Of a stretch of 21,977 bases of DNA, positions 8,068 through 14,738 are shown piece by piece. This stretch comes from Laceyella putida (GTDB lineage Bacteria > Bacillota > Bacilli > Thermoactinomycetales > Thermoactinomycetaceae), in assembly GCF_042665195.1 (NCBI RefSeq), contig NZ_JBHTBW010000069.1, positions 1 through 21,977 of the forward strand. Reading direction: 5' to 3'. The stretch's first letter is position 1, and each line of letters begins with the position of its first letter. The translations under genes were made by a program, and so were the position numbers. The notes under the pieces are model-generated. The model made no database searches. It worked only from the letters and a program-made list of their open reading frames with translations, and was not told the DNA's origin.

Positions 8068-9143
8068 CGTGCCTGCCCACCGCCTTGCTCGCATTGTTGT
8101 CGTTGTCGCCGTTCATTGGGCCCCCAGTTGGCATACACATGCTCAAACAAGTGGGTCGCGGGTGGCGGAGAGGCCGATTCCGCTTCGCGGATGGCCAGAT
8201 CGATGCGCTCCTTGCACTCTGCCTCCCAAGCCTGCTCATCCGCATCAGACAACAACCCCTCCGCTTTGAGCAACTGAACATAGCGCACAAGCGGGTCCTT
8301 TTGTTGCACCCACTCCCTCACTTCTGTTTCCGGCCGATACCGTTTGGCGTCATCCGCGGTGGTATGTGAGCCTTTTCGATACGTGACGGCTTCTATGAGC
8401 GTTGGCCCTTTTCCGGCTCTGGCCTTTGCCACCGCTTGGCGCATCACATCATGGACGGCCAAGATGTCGTTGCCATCGACCCGGATTCCGTCAAATCCAT
8501 AGGCCGCCGCTTTTTCAGCCACCGTTTTGGTCGCGGACTGCCTGGAAAATGGCACACTGATGGCATATCCATTGTTTTGGCAAAAGAAGATGACGGGCGC
8601 GCCAAAGACGCCGGCGAAATTGCAGCCTTCATGAAAATCCCCTTCGGATGTGGCCCCATCCCCGAAATAGGCGACGGCGACACTGTCTTCCCCTTTCAGT
8701 TTGGCGGCCCAGGCCGCACCGACCGCATGCGGGATCTGCGTCGCAATCGGAACATAAGGCGGCATGCAGCGAACACCCTCCGGTGCCTTGCATCCCTCCA
8801 CCCGCCCCATCCAGTACAGGAAGATTTGCGACAAGGGCATGCCGGCAATCATCTGCACACCATGCTCGCGATAACTCGGAAAGATCCAATCTTCCCGGGA
8901 TAGGGCCAAAGCGCTTCCCACTTGGGCAGCTTCTTGTCCTTCCAGCGGAGCGTAGGTCCCAATCCGGCCTTGGCGCTGCAAAAGGATCGAACGACGGTCA
9001 AAGAGACGAACAAGGGTCATCCAGCGGTAAAATTGCAGCTTGCTTTCGTCAGGGAGAGCCCGCCAACACGATACGCCCATGTCTGTTAACTGCCCTTGCG
9101 GCGTCACATACTGCACCCACTCTTTTTCCAGCTGCCCAATCAT
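8064..9143 (-). CDS. 2-oxo acid dehydrogenase E1 component, alpha subunit
   Basis: Alpha subunit of the E1 heterotetramer that decarboxylates a 2-oxo acid using thiamine diphosphate, 359 residues. The thiamine/Mg site GDGATSEGDFHEG is at 161-173, closed by Asn-Asn at 190-191. FPSYREHG at 88-95 and the phosphorylation-loop-like GSHTTADD at 258-265 are also in place. By overall look it belongs with the PdhA/BkdA group of Gram-positive bacteria, so automatic annotation may call it pyruvate dehydrogenase alpha. The context points instead to an amino-acid-derived oxo acid. Start and stop are both four-base ATGA overlaps (with the phenylalanine dehydrogenase and E1-beta), so translation is coupled along the operon. 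The ribosome site is GGGAGGGG, 5 bases before ATG. Confidence 0.93.
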   Translation of the reverse strand: MIGQLEKEWVQYVTPQGQLTDMGVSCWRALPDESKLQFYRWMTLVRLFDRRSILLQRQGRIGTYAPLEGQEAAQVGSALALSREDWIFPSYREHGVQMIAGMPLSQIFLYWMGRVEGCKAPEGVRCMPPYVPIATQIPHAVGAAWAAKLKGEDSVAVAYFGDGATSEGDFHEGCNFAGVFGAPVIFFCQNNGYAISVPFSRQSATKTVAEKAAAYGFDGIRVDGNDILAVHDVMRQAVAKARAGKGPTLIEAVTYRKGSHTTADDAKRYRPETEVREWVQQKDPLVRYVQLLKAEGLLSDADEQAWEAECKERIDLAIREAESASPPPATHLFEHVYANWGPNERRQRQQCEQGGGQAR

Positions 9144-10312
9144 TCACGCCCCTCCCTTTCTCTGTCGTTCCGGTTACTGCCAAGGATGATCCGACGAACA
9201 TCAGCCACTTTTTCCATCCGTTCCACCACTATGCGGTCGGCCGCACGACATGTTGGAATATTCTCTCTCTTGGAGCGGGTGAATATTTCGAGCACCATCT
9301 CGTAAATCGCTTTTGTTTTGGCGAGGACCCTCTCTTCCTTATATCCTTCCAATTCATCAGCGGCCTGGATCAAGCCGCCCGCATTCACCAAGTAATCGGG
9401 GGCATACAAGATGCCGCGTTCATGAAGCTCATCCCCATGCCGATCCGCCATCAGTTGGTTGTTGGCGGAACCCACGATGGCCCGACACCTCAATTCGCCA
9501 ATCGTGCGATCGTTAATGACGCCACCACGCGCACAGGGGGCGAATATGTCACAGTCCACTTGATGGATGGTATCGACCTGGCTGATTTCTATTTGTTGCG
9601 GCGCGCGCAGTGCCCACTCCCGACACCGCTCTTCACACAGGTCGGCAATCACGACCGATGCTCCTTTTTCGATCAGCAACTCCACCAGTTTGCCTCCGAC
9701 CTTGCCCACCCCTTGCACCGCCACTTTTTTCCCCTCCAGCTCCGTCGTTCCCCACAGGTGTTGCGCCGTCGCGCGCATCCCTTGCAATACGCCCATGGCC
9801 GTCGGAATCGACGTATCCCCGCTCCCCCCGTGGGACCGAGGCAACCCGACAAAGGAAGAAGACTCTCTTGCGGCATGAATAAAATCTTTCGGTTCCGTCC
9901 CCATATCCGTCCCTGTGAAAAACCGCCCATTTAACCCTCCGACAAAACGGCCAATCGCGCGAAACATCTCCGGTGACTTATCCTCCGCCGGATCACCGAT
10001 GATCACCATCTTGCCCCCACCAAAATCAACATCGGCCAACCCGCATTTATACGTCATCCCTTTAGAGAGGCGCAGAACATCCTCCAGCGCCTCATCTGTT
10101 GTTTCATAAGGAATCATCCGACAGCCGCCAAGAGCAGGTCCCAGCGTTGTATTATGAATGGCGATGATCGCCTTCAGGCCGGTGTCGGCATGCCGACAAA
10201 ACACCACCTGTTCATGGCCGTGCTCTTCCATCAAGGCAAAAACATCCCTCATCCAAGCCGGTTCCGCCTGCTTTTCCCTCATTTGCAGGTGATCTATATT
10301 CAGACTCGCCAT
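9140..10312 (-). CDS. pdh: Phenylalanine dehydrogenase (Glu/Leu/Phe/Val dehydrogenase family)
   Basis: NAD-dependent oxidative deamination of L-phenylalanine to phenylpyruvate and ammonia. From ATG 10312 it has 390 residues. Substrate block GPALGGCRM is at 58-66; Lys89 and the catalytic Lys101 (FGGGK) are present; the NAD-binding GVGKVG is at 201-206. Two positions known to separate phenylalanine from leucine dehydrogenases have the phenylalanine-type residue: Gly134 in FTGTDMGT (Ala in leucine enzymes) and Leu314 in NAGGLIQ (Val in leucine enzymes). From residue 21 onward it follows the Thermoactinomyces intermedius enzyme as I recall it, with a 20-residue N-terminal extension. A TTG at 10318 and an internal ATG at residue 21 are alternative starts; ATG 10312 has GGAG 10 bases upstream. 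Its TGA overlaps the E1-alpha ATG. Confidence 0.9.
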   Translation of the reverse strand: MASLNIDHLQMREKQAEPAWMRDVFALMEEHGHEQVVFCRHADTGLKAIIAIHNTTLGPALGGCRMIPYETTDEALEDVLRLSKGMTYKCGLADVDFGGGKMVIIGDPAEDKSPEMFRAIGRFVGGLNGRFFTGTDMGTEPKDFIHAARESSSFVGLPRSHGGSGDTSIPTAMGVLQGMRATAQHLWGTTELEGKKVAVQGVGKVGGKLVELLIEKGASVVIADLCEERCREWALRAPQQIEISQVDTIHQVDCDIFAPCARGGVINDRTIGELRCRAIVGSANNQLMADRHGDELHERGILYAPDYLVNAGGLIQAADELEGYKEERVLAKTKAIYEMVLEIFTRSKRENIPTCRAADRIVVERMEKVADVRRIILGSNRNDREREGRE

Positions 10313-10385
10313 GATCAACCATCTCCACTTTGTTATTCAAAAGTTTTTTGTTGATCCATCATATGACGACAAACATACAAACGGG

Positions 10386-11180
10386 TTACTTTCCTTTGAA
10401 TTGCGGTTTCCTTTTTTCGGCGAAAGCCTGCACTCCCTCCAGGAAATCCCCGGTTCGGCCAGCCAGTTCCTGCACTTCCGCTTCAAATTCCAATGCCTCG
10501 CTTAAAGTGGATTCCATCCCGCGGATGATCGCACGTTTGGTTAAGCCAATCGCCACCGTCGGTCCTTCCGCCAATTGCTTGGCAAACGCAAACGCCTCTT
10601 CAAACAACTTCTTCTCTTCCACCATCCGTTCAGCCAATCCGATGCGGAGCGCTTCTTCCGCTTCCACATCCCGTCCGCTCATCGCCAGTTCCAACGCCTT
10701 TCCCAACCCGACCAGTCGCGGCAAGAAATAACTGGACCCGCTGTCGGGCGCCAAGCCAATGCGCACAAAGGCTTCAACAAATCGGGTCGACGGGGCGATA
10801 AACCGGACATCACAGGCCAACGCCAGGCTGCAACCCGCCCCCGCCGCTACACCGTTCACCGCGGCGATCACAGGTTTTTCCAATCCCGCCAACGCTTCGA
10901 TCAAAGGGTTGTACCGCTCACGCACACTCTGGCCCAAAGCGAAGTGCTCTCCTCTTTTTTGCATGGCGGACCGATCCCTAAGGTCTTGTCCCGAGCAAAA
11001 GGCTTTCCCCGCTCCCGTCATCAAGACGGCACGGATTTCCTGGTCTTGGGCCACTTGTTGCAGCACTTCCACCAATTCTTTGCTCAATTGATTGTTAATC
11101 GCATTGTATACGTGTGGCCGGTTGAGTGTGATCACACCCACACCCGCTTGTTTGTTCAAGAGAACGGTCGCTTCACTCAT
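10386..11180 (-). CDS. paaG: PaaG-like 1,2-epoxyphenylacetyl-CoA isomerase (crotonase superfamily)
   Basis: Crotonase-fold enzyme of 264 residues. PaaG converts ring-1,2-epoxyphenylacetyl-CoA to the oxepin-CoA in aerobic phenylacetate breakdown. As in PaaG, the first catalytic Glu of enoyl-CoA hydratases is missing (Ser118 in AGAGCSLAL), while the PaaG aspartate is present (Asp146 in IGLAPDSG). FCSGQDLRDR (61-70), YNPLI (90-94), AVNGVAAGAG (107-116), a C-terminal AGRTGDF stretch and the ending KPQFKGK all resemble E. coli PaaG. An open frame extends upstream to 11297, but ATG 11180 has GGGAGGAAT at proper distance, and 16 bases separate it from the preceding gene, so the longer form is rejected. 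A 73-base gap precedes phenylalanine dehydrogenase without a visible terminator. Confidence 0.82.
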   Translation of the reverse strand: MSEATVLLNKQAGVGVITLNRPHVYNAINNQLSKELVEVLQQVAQDQEIRAVLMTGAGKAFCSGQDLRDRSAMQKRGEHFALGQSVRERYNPLIEALAGLEKPVIAAVNGVAAGAGCSLALACDVRFIAPSTRFVEAFVRIGLAPDSGSSYFLPRLVGLGKALELAMSGRDVEAEEALRIGLAERMVEEKKLFEEAFAFAKQLAEGPTVAIGLTKRAIIRGMESTLSEALEFEAEVQELAGRTGDFLEGVQAFAEKRKPQFKGK

Positions 11181-11196
11181 GATTAAGATTCCTCCC

Positions 11197-11970
11197 TCAT
11201 TTTCCTTTGAACTCTGGTTGGCGCTTCTCGATAAAGGCTTGCATCCCTTCCCGCTGATCTTCAGATGAAAACAGCAAATAGAAAGCATGTTGTTCAAATT
11301 GCAACCCTTGTTCCAATGTCAACTCTTGCGCTTTGTTGATCGCTTGTTTGGCCAAACGGACCGCCACTGGTGGCTTTTTCGCGATATCTTGGGCCAGGTC
11401 CAAAGCTTCCCCTTCGACATGCTCGTCCGGCACCACGCGATTGACCAATCCCCACTCCGCCCCCTCTTCCGCCGTGATCATCCGCCCGGTTAAGATCAGT
11501 TCCATGGCCTTCGCTTTCCCAATCGCTTTGGTTAGGCGTTGGGTACCGCCCGCTCCCGGCATCACACCGATGTTGATTTCTGGTTGTCCAAATTTGGCCG
11601 TCTCTCCAGCGACAATCATGTCACAACACATGGCCAGTTCATTGCCCCCACCAAGGGCATAACCCTTTACCGCGGCAATGATCGGCTTGCTGATCCGACG
11701 AATGCGCTCCCAATCAACGAAATAGGGTTGGGTGACAAAGTCGGTTGGCCCCATGCCGGCCAATTCCTGAATATCGGCACCTGCCGCAAACGCTTTGTCA
11801 CTGCCCGTCAACACAATGACCCTTACCTCATCGTCCCGGTCCATCTCTTCCATCCGATCGGCCAATTGTTTCATCAATGCTTGATTCAGCGCATTCAGCA
11901 CATGGGGACGATGCAGGCGGATTAAGGCGACATAGCCTTTTCTTTCAACTAAAACGCATGGTTCGCTCAT
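11197..11970 (-). CDS. paaF: PaaF-like enoyl-CoA hydratase (crotonase superfamily)
   Basis: Enoyl-CoA hydratase of 257 residues, first gene of the operon. Both catalytic glutamates of true hydratases are present: Glu111 in GYALGGGNELA and Glu131 in GQPEINIG, with the oxyanion glycines and the PGAGGTQRL stretch after them. In phenylacetate degradation PaaF hydrates 2,3-didehydroadipyl-CoA. The sequence alone cannot exclude a general short-chain hydratase of beta-oxidation, but pairing with a PaaG-type isomerase favours PaaF. A GTG at 11976 is also in frame; it would sit directly against the AAGGAGG, whereas ATG 11970 is 6 bases away, so ATG 11970 is chosen. Confidence 0.78.
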   Translation of the reverse strand: MSEPCVLVERKGYVALIRLHRPHVLNALNQALMKQLADRMEEMDRDDEVRVIVLTGSDKAFAAGADIQELAGMGPTDFVTQPYFVDWERIRRISKPIIAAVKGYALGGGNELAMCCDMIVAGETAKFGQPEINIGVMPGAGGTQRLTKAIGKAKAMELILTGRMITAEEGAEWGLVNRVVPDEHVEGEALDLAQDIAKKPPVAVRLAKQAINKAQELTLEQGLQFEQHAFYLLFSSEDQREGMQAFIEKRQPEFKGK

Positions 11971-12075
11971 GCTCACCCTCCTTCATCCAATACCACGGGG
12001 TGATTGGACCACATTTTGGAAGCGATTACAAATTAACTATTTTAAAAAAACTCTCTTTTCTGATGATACGTTTTT

Positions 12076-12104
12076 ATTTTACCAAACAAGCGGTTGTTTG
12101 TCAG
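12076..12104 (-). promoter_or_regulatory. SigA-type promoter of the paaF-E2 operon
   Basis: On the minus strand: -35 CTGACA (12104-12099), a 17-base spacer, -10 TAAAAT (12081-12076), each five of six to consensus. The predicted start is near 12069, giving a leader of about 100 bases before paaF. Confidence 0.68.
12083..12100. promoter_or_regulatory. Putative repressor operator inside the promoter spacer
   Basis: Perfect inverted repeat CAAACAA-GCGG-TTGTTTG, arms of 7 bases with a 4-base centre, lying wholly between the -35 and -10 boxes (overlapping the -35 by two bases). Size and shape fit a TetR-family operator, such as those of PaaR-type regulators. The regulator gene is not in the window, so the binding protein is an inference. 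Confidence 0.6.
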
Positions 12105-12170
12105 TTTGTTACATAACAGAGGCTGAGCGTTAAAGTGGAAAAGCCCTCCCCTCCCCCCAGCGAATTAATA

Positions 12171-12206
12171 GAGTAGGGAAGCCATTCACATGGCTTCCCC
12201 CTCATC
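12171..12206 (-). ncRNA. Group II intron domain VI
   Basis: On the minus strand GGGAAGCCAT-GTGA-ATGGCTTCCC forms a 10-bp hairpin, extended below by GAG/CTC across an unpaired TA. The bulged A there is the likely branch point. It directly follows domain V and lies 3-4 bases before the proposed 3' splice site. Confidence 0.8.
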
Positions 12207-12239
12207 GAACCGTACGTGCCCTATTAAGGCATACGGCTC
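12207..12239 (-). ncRNA. Group II intron domain V (catalytic hairpin)
   Basis: The hairpin begins GAGCCGTATG and ends CACGTACGGTTC on the minus strand, close to the bacterial domain V consensus. The AGC triad is at its second to fourth bases and there is a two-base AC bulge on the 3' side. It is 33 bases rather than the usual 34: the distal loop appears to be AAT instead of a GNRA tetraloop. The AGC triad is more usual for IIA/IIB than for the CGC of well-studied IIC introns. Confidence 0.87.
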
Positions 12240-12260
12240 ACCAACGTGATTTGACATGAA

Positions 12261-13694
12261 TTAGTTCTTGGCACGACGACAGTACTCTATCGCTCGGACA
12301 CGATCGGGAGTGAAATATTCTTGGCCTTTTGCTTTCGCCGCATACACCCTTCGGGTGTAATTGCTTCGTTGTCTTGCTTTCAGGTGGTCTAGATACTGCT
12401 CAAGTGTACGTCCAGACTGCTTATTGTAGTATAACCAGTATGCTGGAATGAGACCAATACGGACAAAATACTCATTGTTCCACTTCGTTGTCATTAATTT
12501 CCCTTTACGTTGACTCGGGTGTTTATGTATCATTGCAACCCTGAGTCGTCTCCGTATGTAACCGTCCACATCCCGCAATTGACTACTGTACTCGTTAACA
12601 AAGCAACGACTCTGTTGTCCATATCGTTTATTTTCTTCCACCGCTTTGTATACGTTAAGGAAATAATTTACCTTTCCCCGTATAACTGGATTCAGACGTT
12701 CTACCCATACTTTTGTATTCAGTGTGAGAGTTTTCCTGGTCTTCTCTTTGATTTTCCGGCGAAAATCCTTCCACGCGTTCCGCGTTGGTCTGACAATGAA
12801 GCCTAGTTTTCCATCCTTCTTCCTTTTCTGCCAATGTTCAAAAGAAAATCCAAGAAAGGCAAAATCTCCTTCGTTGAAGTCGACGACTTTCGTTTTCTCC
12901 TCAGCAACTTCCAATCCAAGTTCATTAAGGGTTCTCTTGGTAATGTCAGCTACCTTTTGGATATCTTCTTTTGTTTTAGCGAATAGCAGAAAATCGTCCG
13001 CGTAGCGGACGAACCGGATTCCGTGTTGTTCTAATTTCCAATCCAGTTCGTTTAGGAACAAGTTAGCCAGTAGTGGCGAAATTACGCCGCCTTGCGGCGT
13101 CCCTGCTTCTGTTTCGTGGTATTTCCCTGCTTCCATATACCCAGCTTTCAGCATATCCCAAATCATGCCCAACACAGTTCCATCTGCAATGTATTTCGTT
13201 AGTACTTTCATAAGCTTCTTATGCGATATATTGTCGAAGAAGCCACGGATATCACAGTCATAGACAAAGTTATACCCTGCCTCTAGGTTCCACAGGATAA
13301 TCTGTAAGGCTCTTTGTACTCCACGATCTGGGCGATACCCACAAGACCAGCGATGGAATATGGCTCCTTCGCATTTAGGTTGCAGTATGTTGACTAACGC
13401 TTGTTGAACAATGCGATCTTCGATATTTGGAATGCCGAGTGGTCGAAGCTTTCCATTTTTCTTTGGAATATAGCGCCGGCGTACTGGTGAGGGTTTATAC
13501 TCTCTGGCTTTCAGCTTCCGGAGTAGACTGTCCAGATTCTCATTCAGTCTCATCTCATAACTTTCGATAGTTTCCCCATCGATTCCACCGGCTCCGCCAT
13601 TTTTCTTCACTTGTTCCCATGCTTGATGAAGTTTTCGTTCAAATAGAATTTGCCCGAAAATACTGTGCCACTTTAGTTTCAATTCTTGATTCAT
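12261..13694 (-). CDS. ltrA: Group II intron reverse transcriptase/maturase
   Basis: Intron-encoded protein of 477 residues that helps the intron RNA fold and splice and copies it into DNA at the target. It has the N-terminal RT-0/1 region (GAGGIDGETI about 34-43), the palm aspartate block DCDIRGFFD (146-154), TPQGG at 199-203, and the active-site YADD at 231-234. The thumb/maturase X domain follows around 300-400 (LNPVIRGKVNYF). I see no HNH endonuclease at the C-terminus, consistent with classes that insert at terminators or use replication forks. The frame is uninterrupted, so the element may be active. ATG 13694 has only a poor ribosome site (AAAGGTG, about 14 bases away). Confidence 0.93.
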   Translation of the reverse strand: MNQELKLKWHSIFGQILFERKLHQAWEQVKKNGGAGGIDGETIESYEMRLNENLDSLLRKLKAREYKPSPVRRRYIPKKNGKLRPLGIPNIEDRIVQQALVNILQPKCEGAIFHRWSCGYRPDRGVQRALQIILWNLEAGYNFVYDCDIRGFFDNISHKKLMKVLTKYIADGTVLGMIWDMLKAGYMEAGKYHETEAGTPQGGVISPLLANLFLNELDWKLEQHGIRFVRYADDFLLFAKTKEDIQKVADITKRTLNELGLEVAEEKTKVVDFNEGDFAFLGFSFEHWQKRKKDGKLGFIVRPTRNAWKDFRRKIKEKTRKTLTLNTKVWVERLNPVIRGKVNYFLNVYKAVEENKRYGQQSRCFVNEYSSQLRDVDGYIRRRLRVAMIHKHPSQRKGKLMTTKWNNEYFVRIGLIPAYWLYYNKQSGRTLEQYLDHLKARQRSNYTRRVYAAKAKGQEYFTPDRVRAIEYCRRAKN

Positions 13695-14334
13695 GTCTTA
13701 TGGTCACACCTTTCGTTGTGCCTTTCAGTTCGTTTTTACCGAAGTAGCGTAACTGTTGACATGCAACAACATTCAAGTGTACCGCCACGAGGTCGCCCCC
13801 CTTCCGTTCCGAACATGTTTGGTCATGCTCGTACTTCCGTACTATGGGGACGTCTGACTTCACCGATCATGTCGGCAATTTCGGCGTAACCTTATATGCT
13901 GACATCCTTTGTAGGTGAGATCGGAGATCTCACGGGGTCATCGCATCTTCCTTATGAACATACCCAGCACCTTCACCTGACAAGCTCCTGTTACTCGGCT
14001 GGTTCATTGAGCAACAGGCATCCTTAATGGATCGGCTTCCCGTTAATTTCGCACAGTCGCCAACTTGCCCTGCCGCCTCTGTGCTTCACGCTTACGCATT
14101 TGGGTCTGCTCATTCGCCTGCGGGCCTCTCGGCTTACCGCATCTCCTTCAGACAACACCTCACGGTGTTGCCCTAGATTAGGCTTCTCGGGTTGTACCAG
14201 CACTCCCGAGGGGGATTTCCACCACCGGGAAGGCTACTTTCCAGACTCATGATTCGTTTTACCGCAGTAACGTTATCGCTGTCTGTATTTATAGCTCATG
14301 CGCTTTCGCGCAAAGATACGACTGCCCGTCGCAC

Positions 14335-14359
14335 AAAAAGGACACCCACTTGGGTGCCC
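14335..14359 (-). terminator. Terminator of the AbrB-like gene and intron target site
   Basis: On the minus strand GGGCACCC-AAGT-GGGTGTCC forms an 8-bp stem with one G-U pair, followed by TTTTT. It lies 5 bases beyond the AbrB-like stop codon. The intron's GTGCG begins immediately after the last T. Confidence 0.85.
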
Positions 14360-14364
14360 TGGGA

Positions 14365-14631
14365 TTACGCTTGCTCACTGGAAACCAACACATATCTAGC
14401 TGTTTCTTCAACGCATTCTTCGCAAATAATTTTTTCACGAAAATAAAAGAGTTTATTGGCGTTACCACATAAGACGCAACTGGGACTGTATTTTTTCAGA
14501 ACAATGCTATGGTTATCCACATAGATCTCAACACCATCATGAGGATTGATATTCATTAAATCCCTCAGTTCCTTCGGCAAAACGATGCGTCCTAAATGGT
14601 CCACTTTCCGAACGATCCCGATTCCCTTCAT
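14365..14631 (-). CDS. AbrB/SpoVT-type transcriptional regulator with C-terminal Cys4 motif
   Basis: Small DNA-binding protein of 88 residues. Residues 3-47 are a swapped-hairpin AbrB domain (GIVRKVDHLGRIVLPKEL, then VEIYVDNHSIVLKKY), close to the AbrB/Abh transition-state regulators. The C-terminal part differs from B. subtilis AbrB: CVLC (52-55) and CEEC (70-73) form two CxxC pairs 14 residues apart, a probable zinc ribbon, as in some clostridial and bacillar relatives. RBS GAGAGGGG stands 7 bases before the ATG. It lies 107 bases after rsgI on the same strand with no clear terminator between (an AAGCTG/CAGCTT repeat at about 14657-14679 is weak), so co-transcription with sigI-rsgI is possible. 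It ends in a terminator that received the intron. Confidence 0.88.
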   Translation of the reverse strand: MKGIGIVRKVDHLGRIVLPKELRDLMNINPHDGVEIYVDNHSIVLKKYSPSCVLCGNANKLFYFREKIICEECVEETARYVLVSSEQA

Positions 14632-14738
14632 TGGTTGGCCCCTCTCATTTCTGTTGAAAGCTGGTGGGAGGTGTCAGCTTGCAACTAAAAATGCGAGTCT
14701 TGCTAAAGGCATGGTCGGTATCGTTGATGGTGGCTGTT

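Larger units (their letters stand above)
12168..14334 (-). mobile_element. Group II intron with encoded reverse transcriptase
   Basis: Retrotransposing ribozyme of about 2.17 kb. The 5' end is GTGCGACGGG at 14334, a GUGYG start. Soon after comes a perfect hairpin TGCGC-GAAA-GCGCA (14312-14299) expected of domain I. Domains I-III occupy roughly 14334-13700, the reverse transcriptase lies in domain IV, and domains V and VI follow at 12239-12171. The 3' end is placed at ...CTCTAT (about 12168, give or take a few bases). The 5' exon is the terminator hairpin plus T5 of the AbrB-like gene. That is the insertion preference known for group IIC introns. Everything needed for mobility appears intact, except that domain V is one base short in its loop. 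Confidence 0.88.

Noticed and set aside
8068..8094. N-terminal extension of E1-beta to an upstream ATG
   Set aside because: The extension (MRARRWAGT) is not family-like; ATG at 8067 overlaps the E1-alpha stop as ATGA and gives the normal 326 residues.
8648..9934. A 428-codon open frame on the plus strand
   Set aside because: It is antisense to E1-alpha and phenylalanine dehydrogenase, which have full active-site motifs. The plus-strand reading is His/Pro/Arg-rich nonsense typical of a shadow frame and has no ribosome site.
9140..10312. Calling this gene leucine dehydrogenase
   Set aside because: The two specificity positions are Gly and Leu as in phenylalanine dehydrogenases, not Ala and Val, and GPALGGCRM with KCGLADVDF is also the phenylalanine-type form.
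11181..11297. 39-residue N-terminal extension of the PaaG-like protein
   Set aside because: It would overlap the end of paaF by about 100 bases and reads as unrelated Cys/Lys/Ser sequence; the ATG at 11180 has a strong ribosome site.
12000..14360. CRISPR array or IS element around the reverse transcriptase
   Set aside because: There are no regularly spaced repeats, no terminal inverted repeats and no transposase; domains V and VI and the GUGYG start identify a group II intron.
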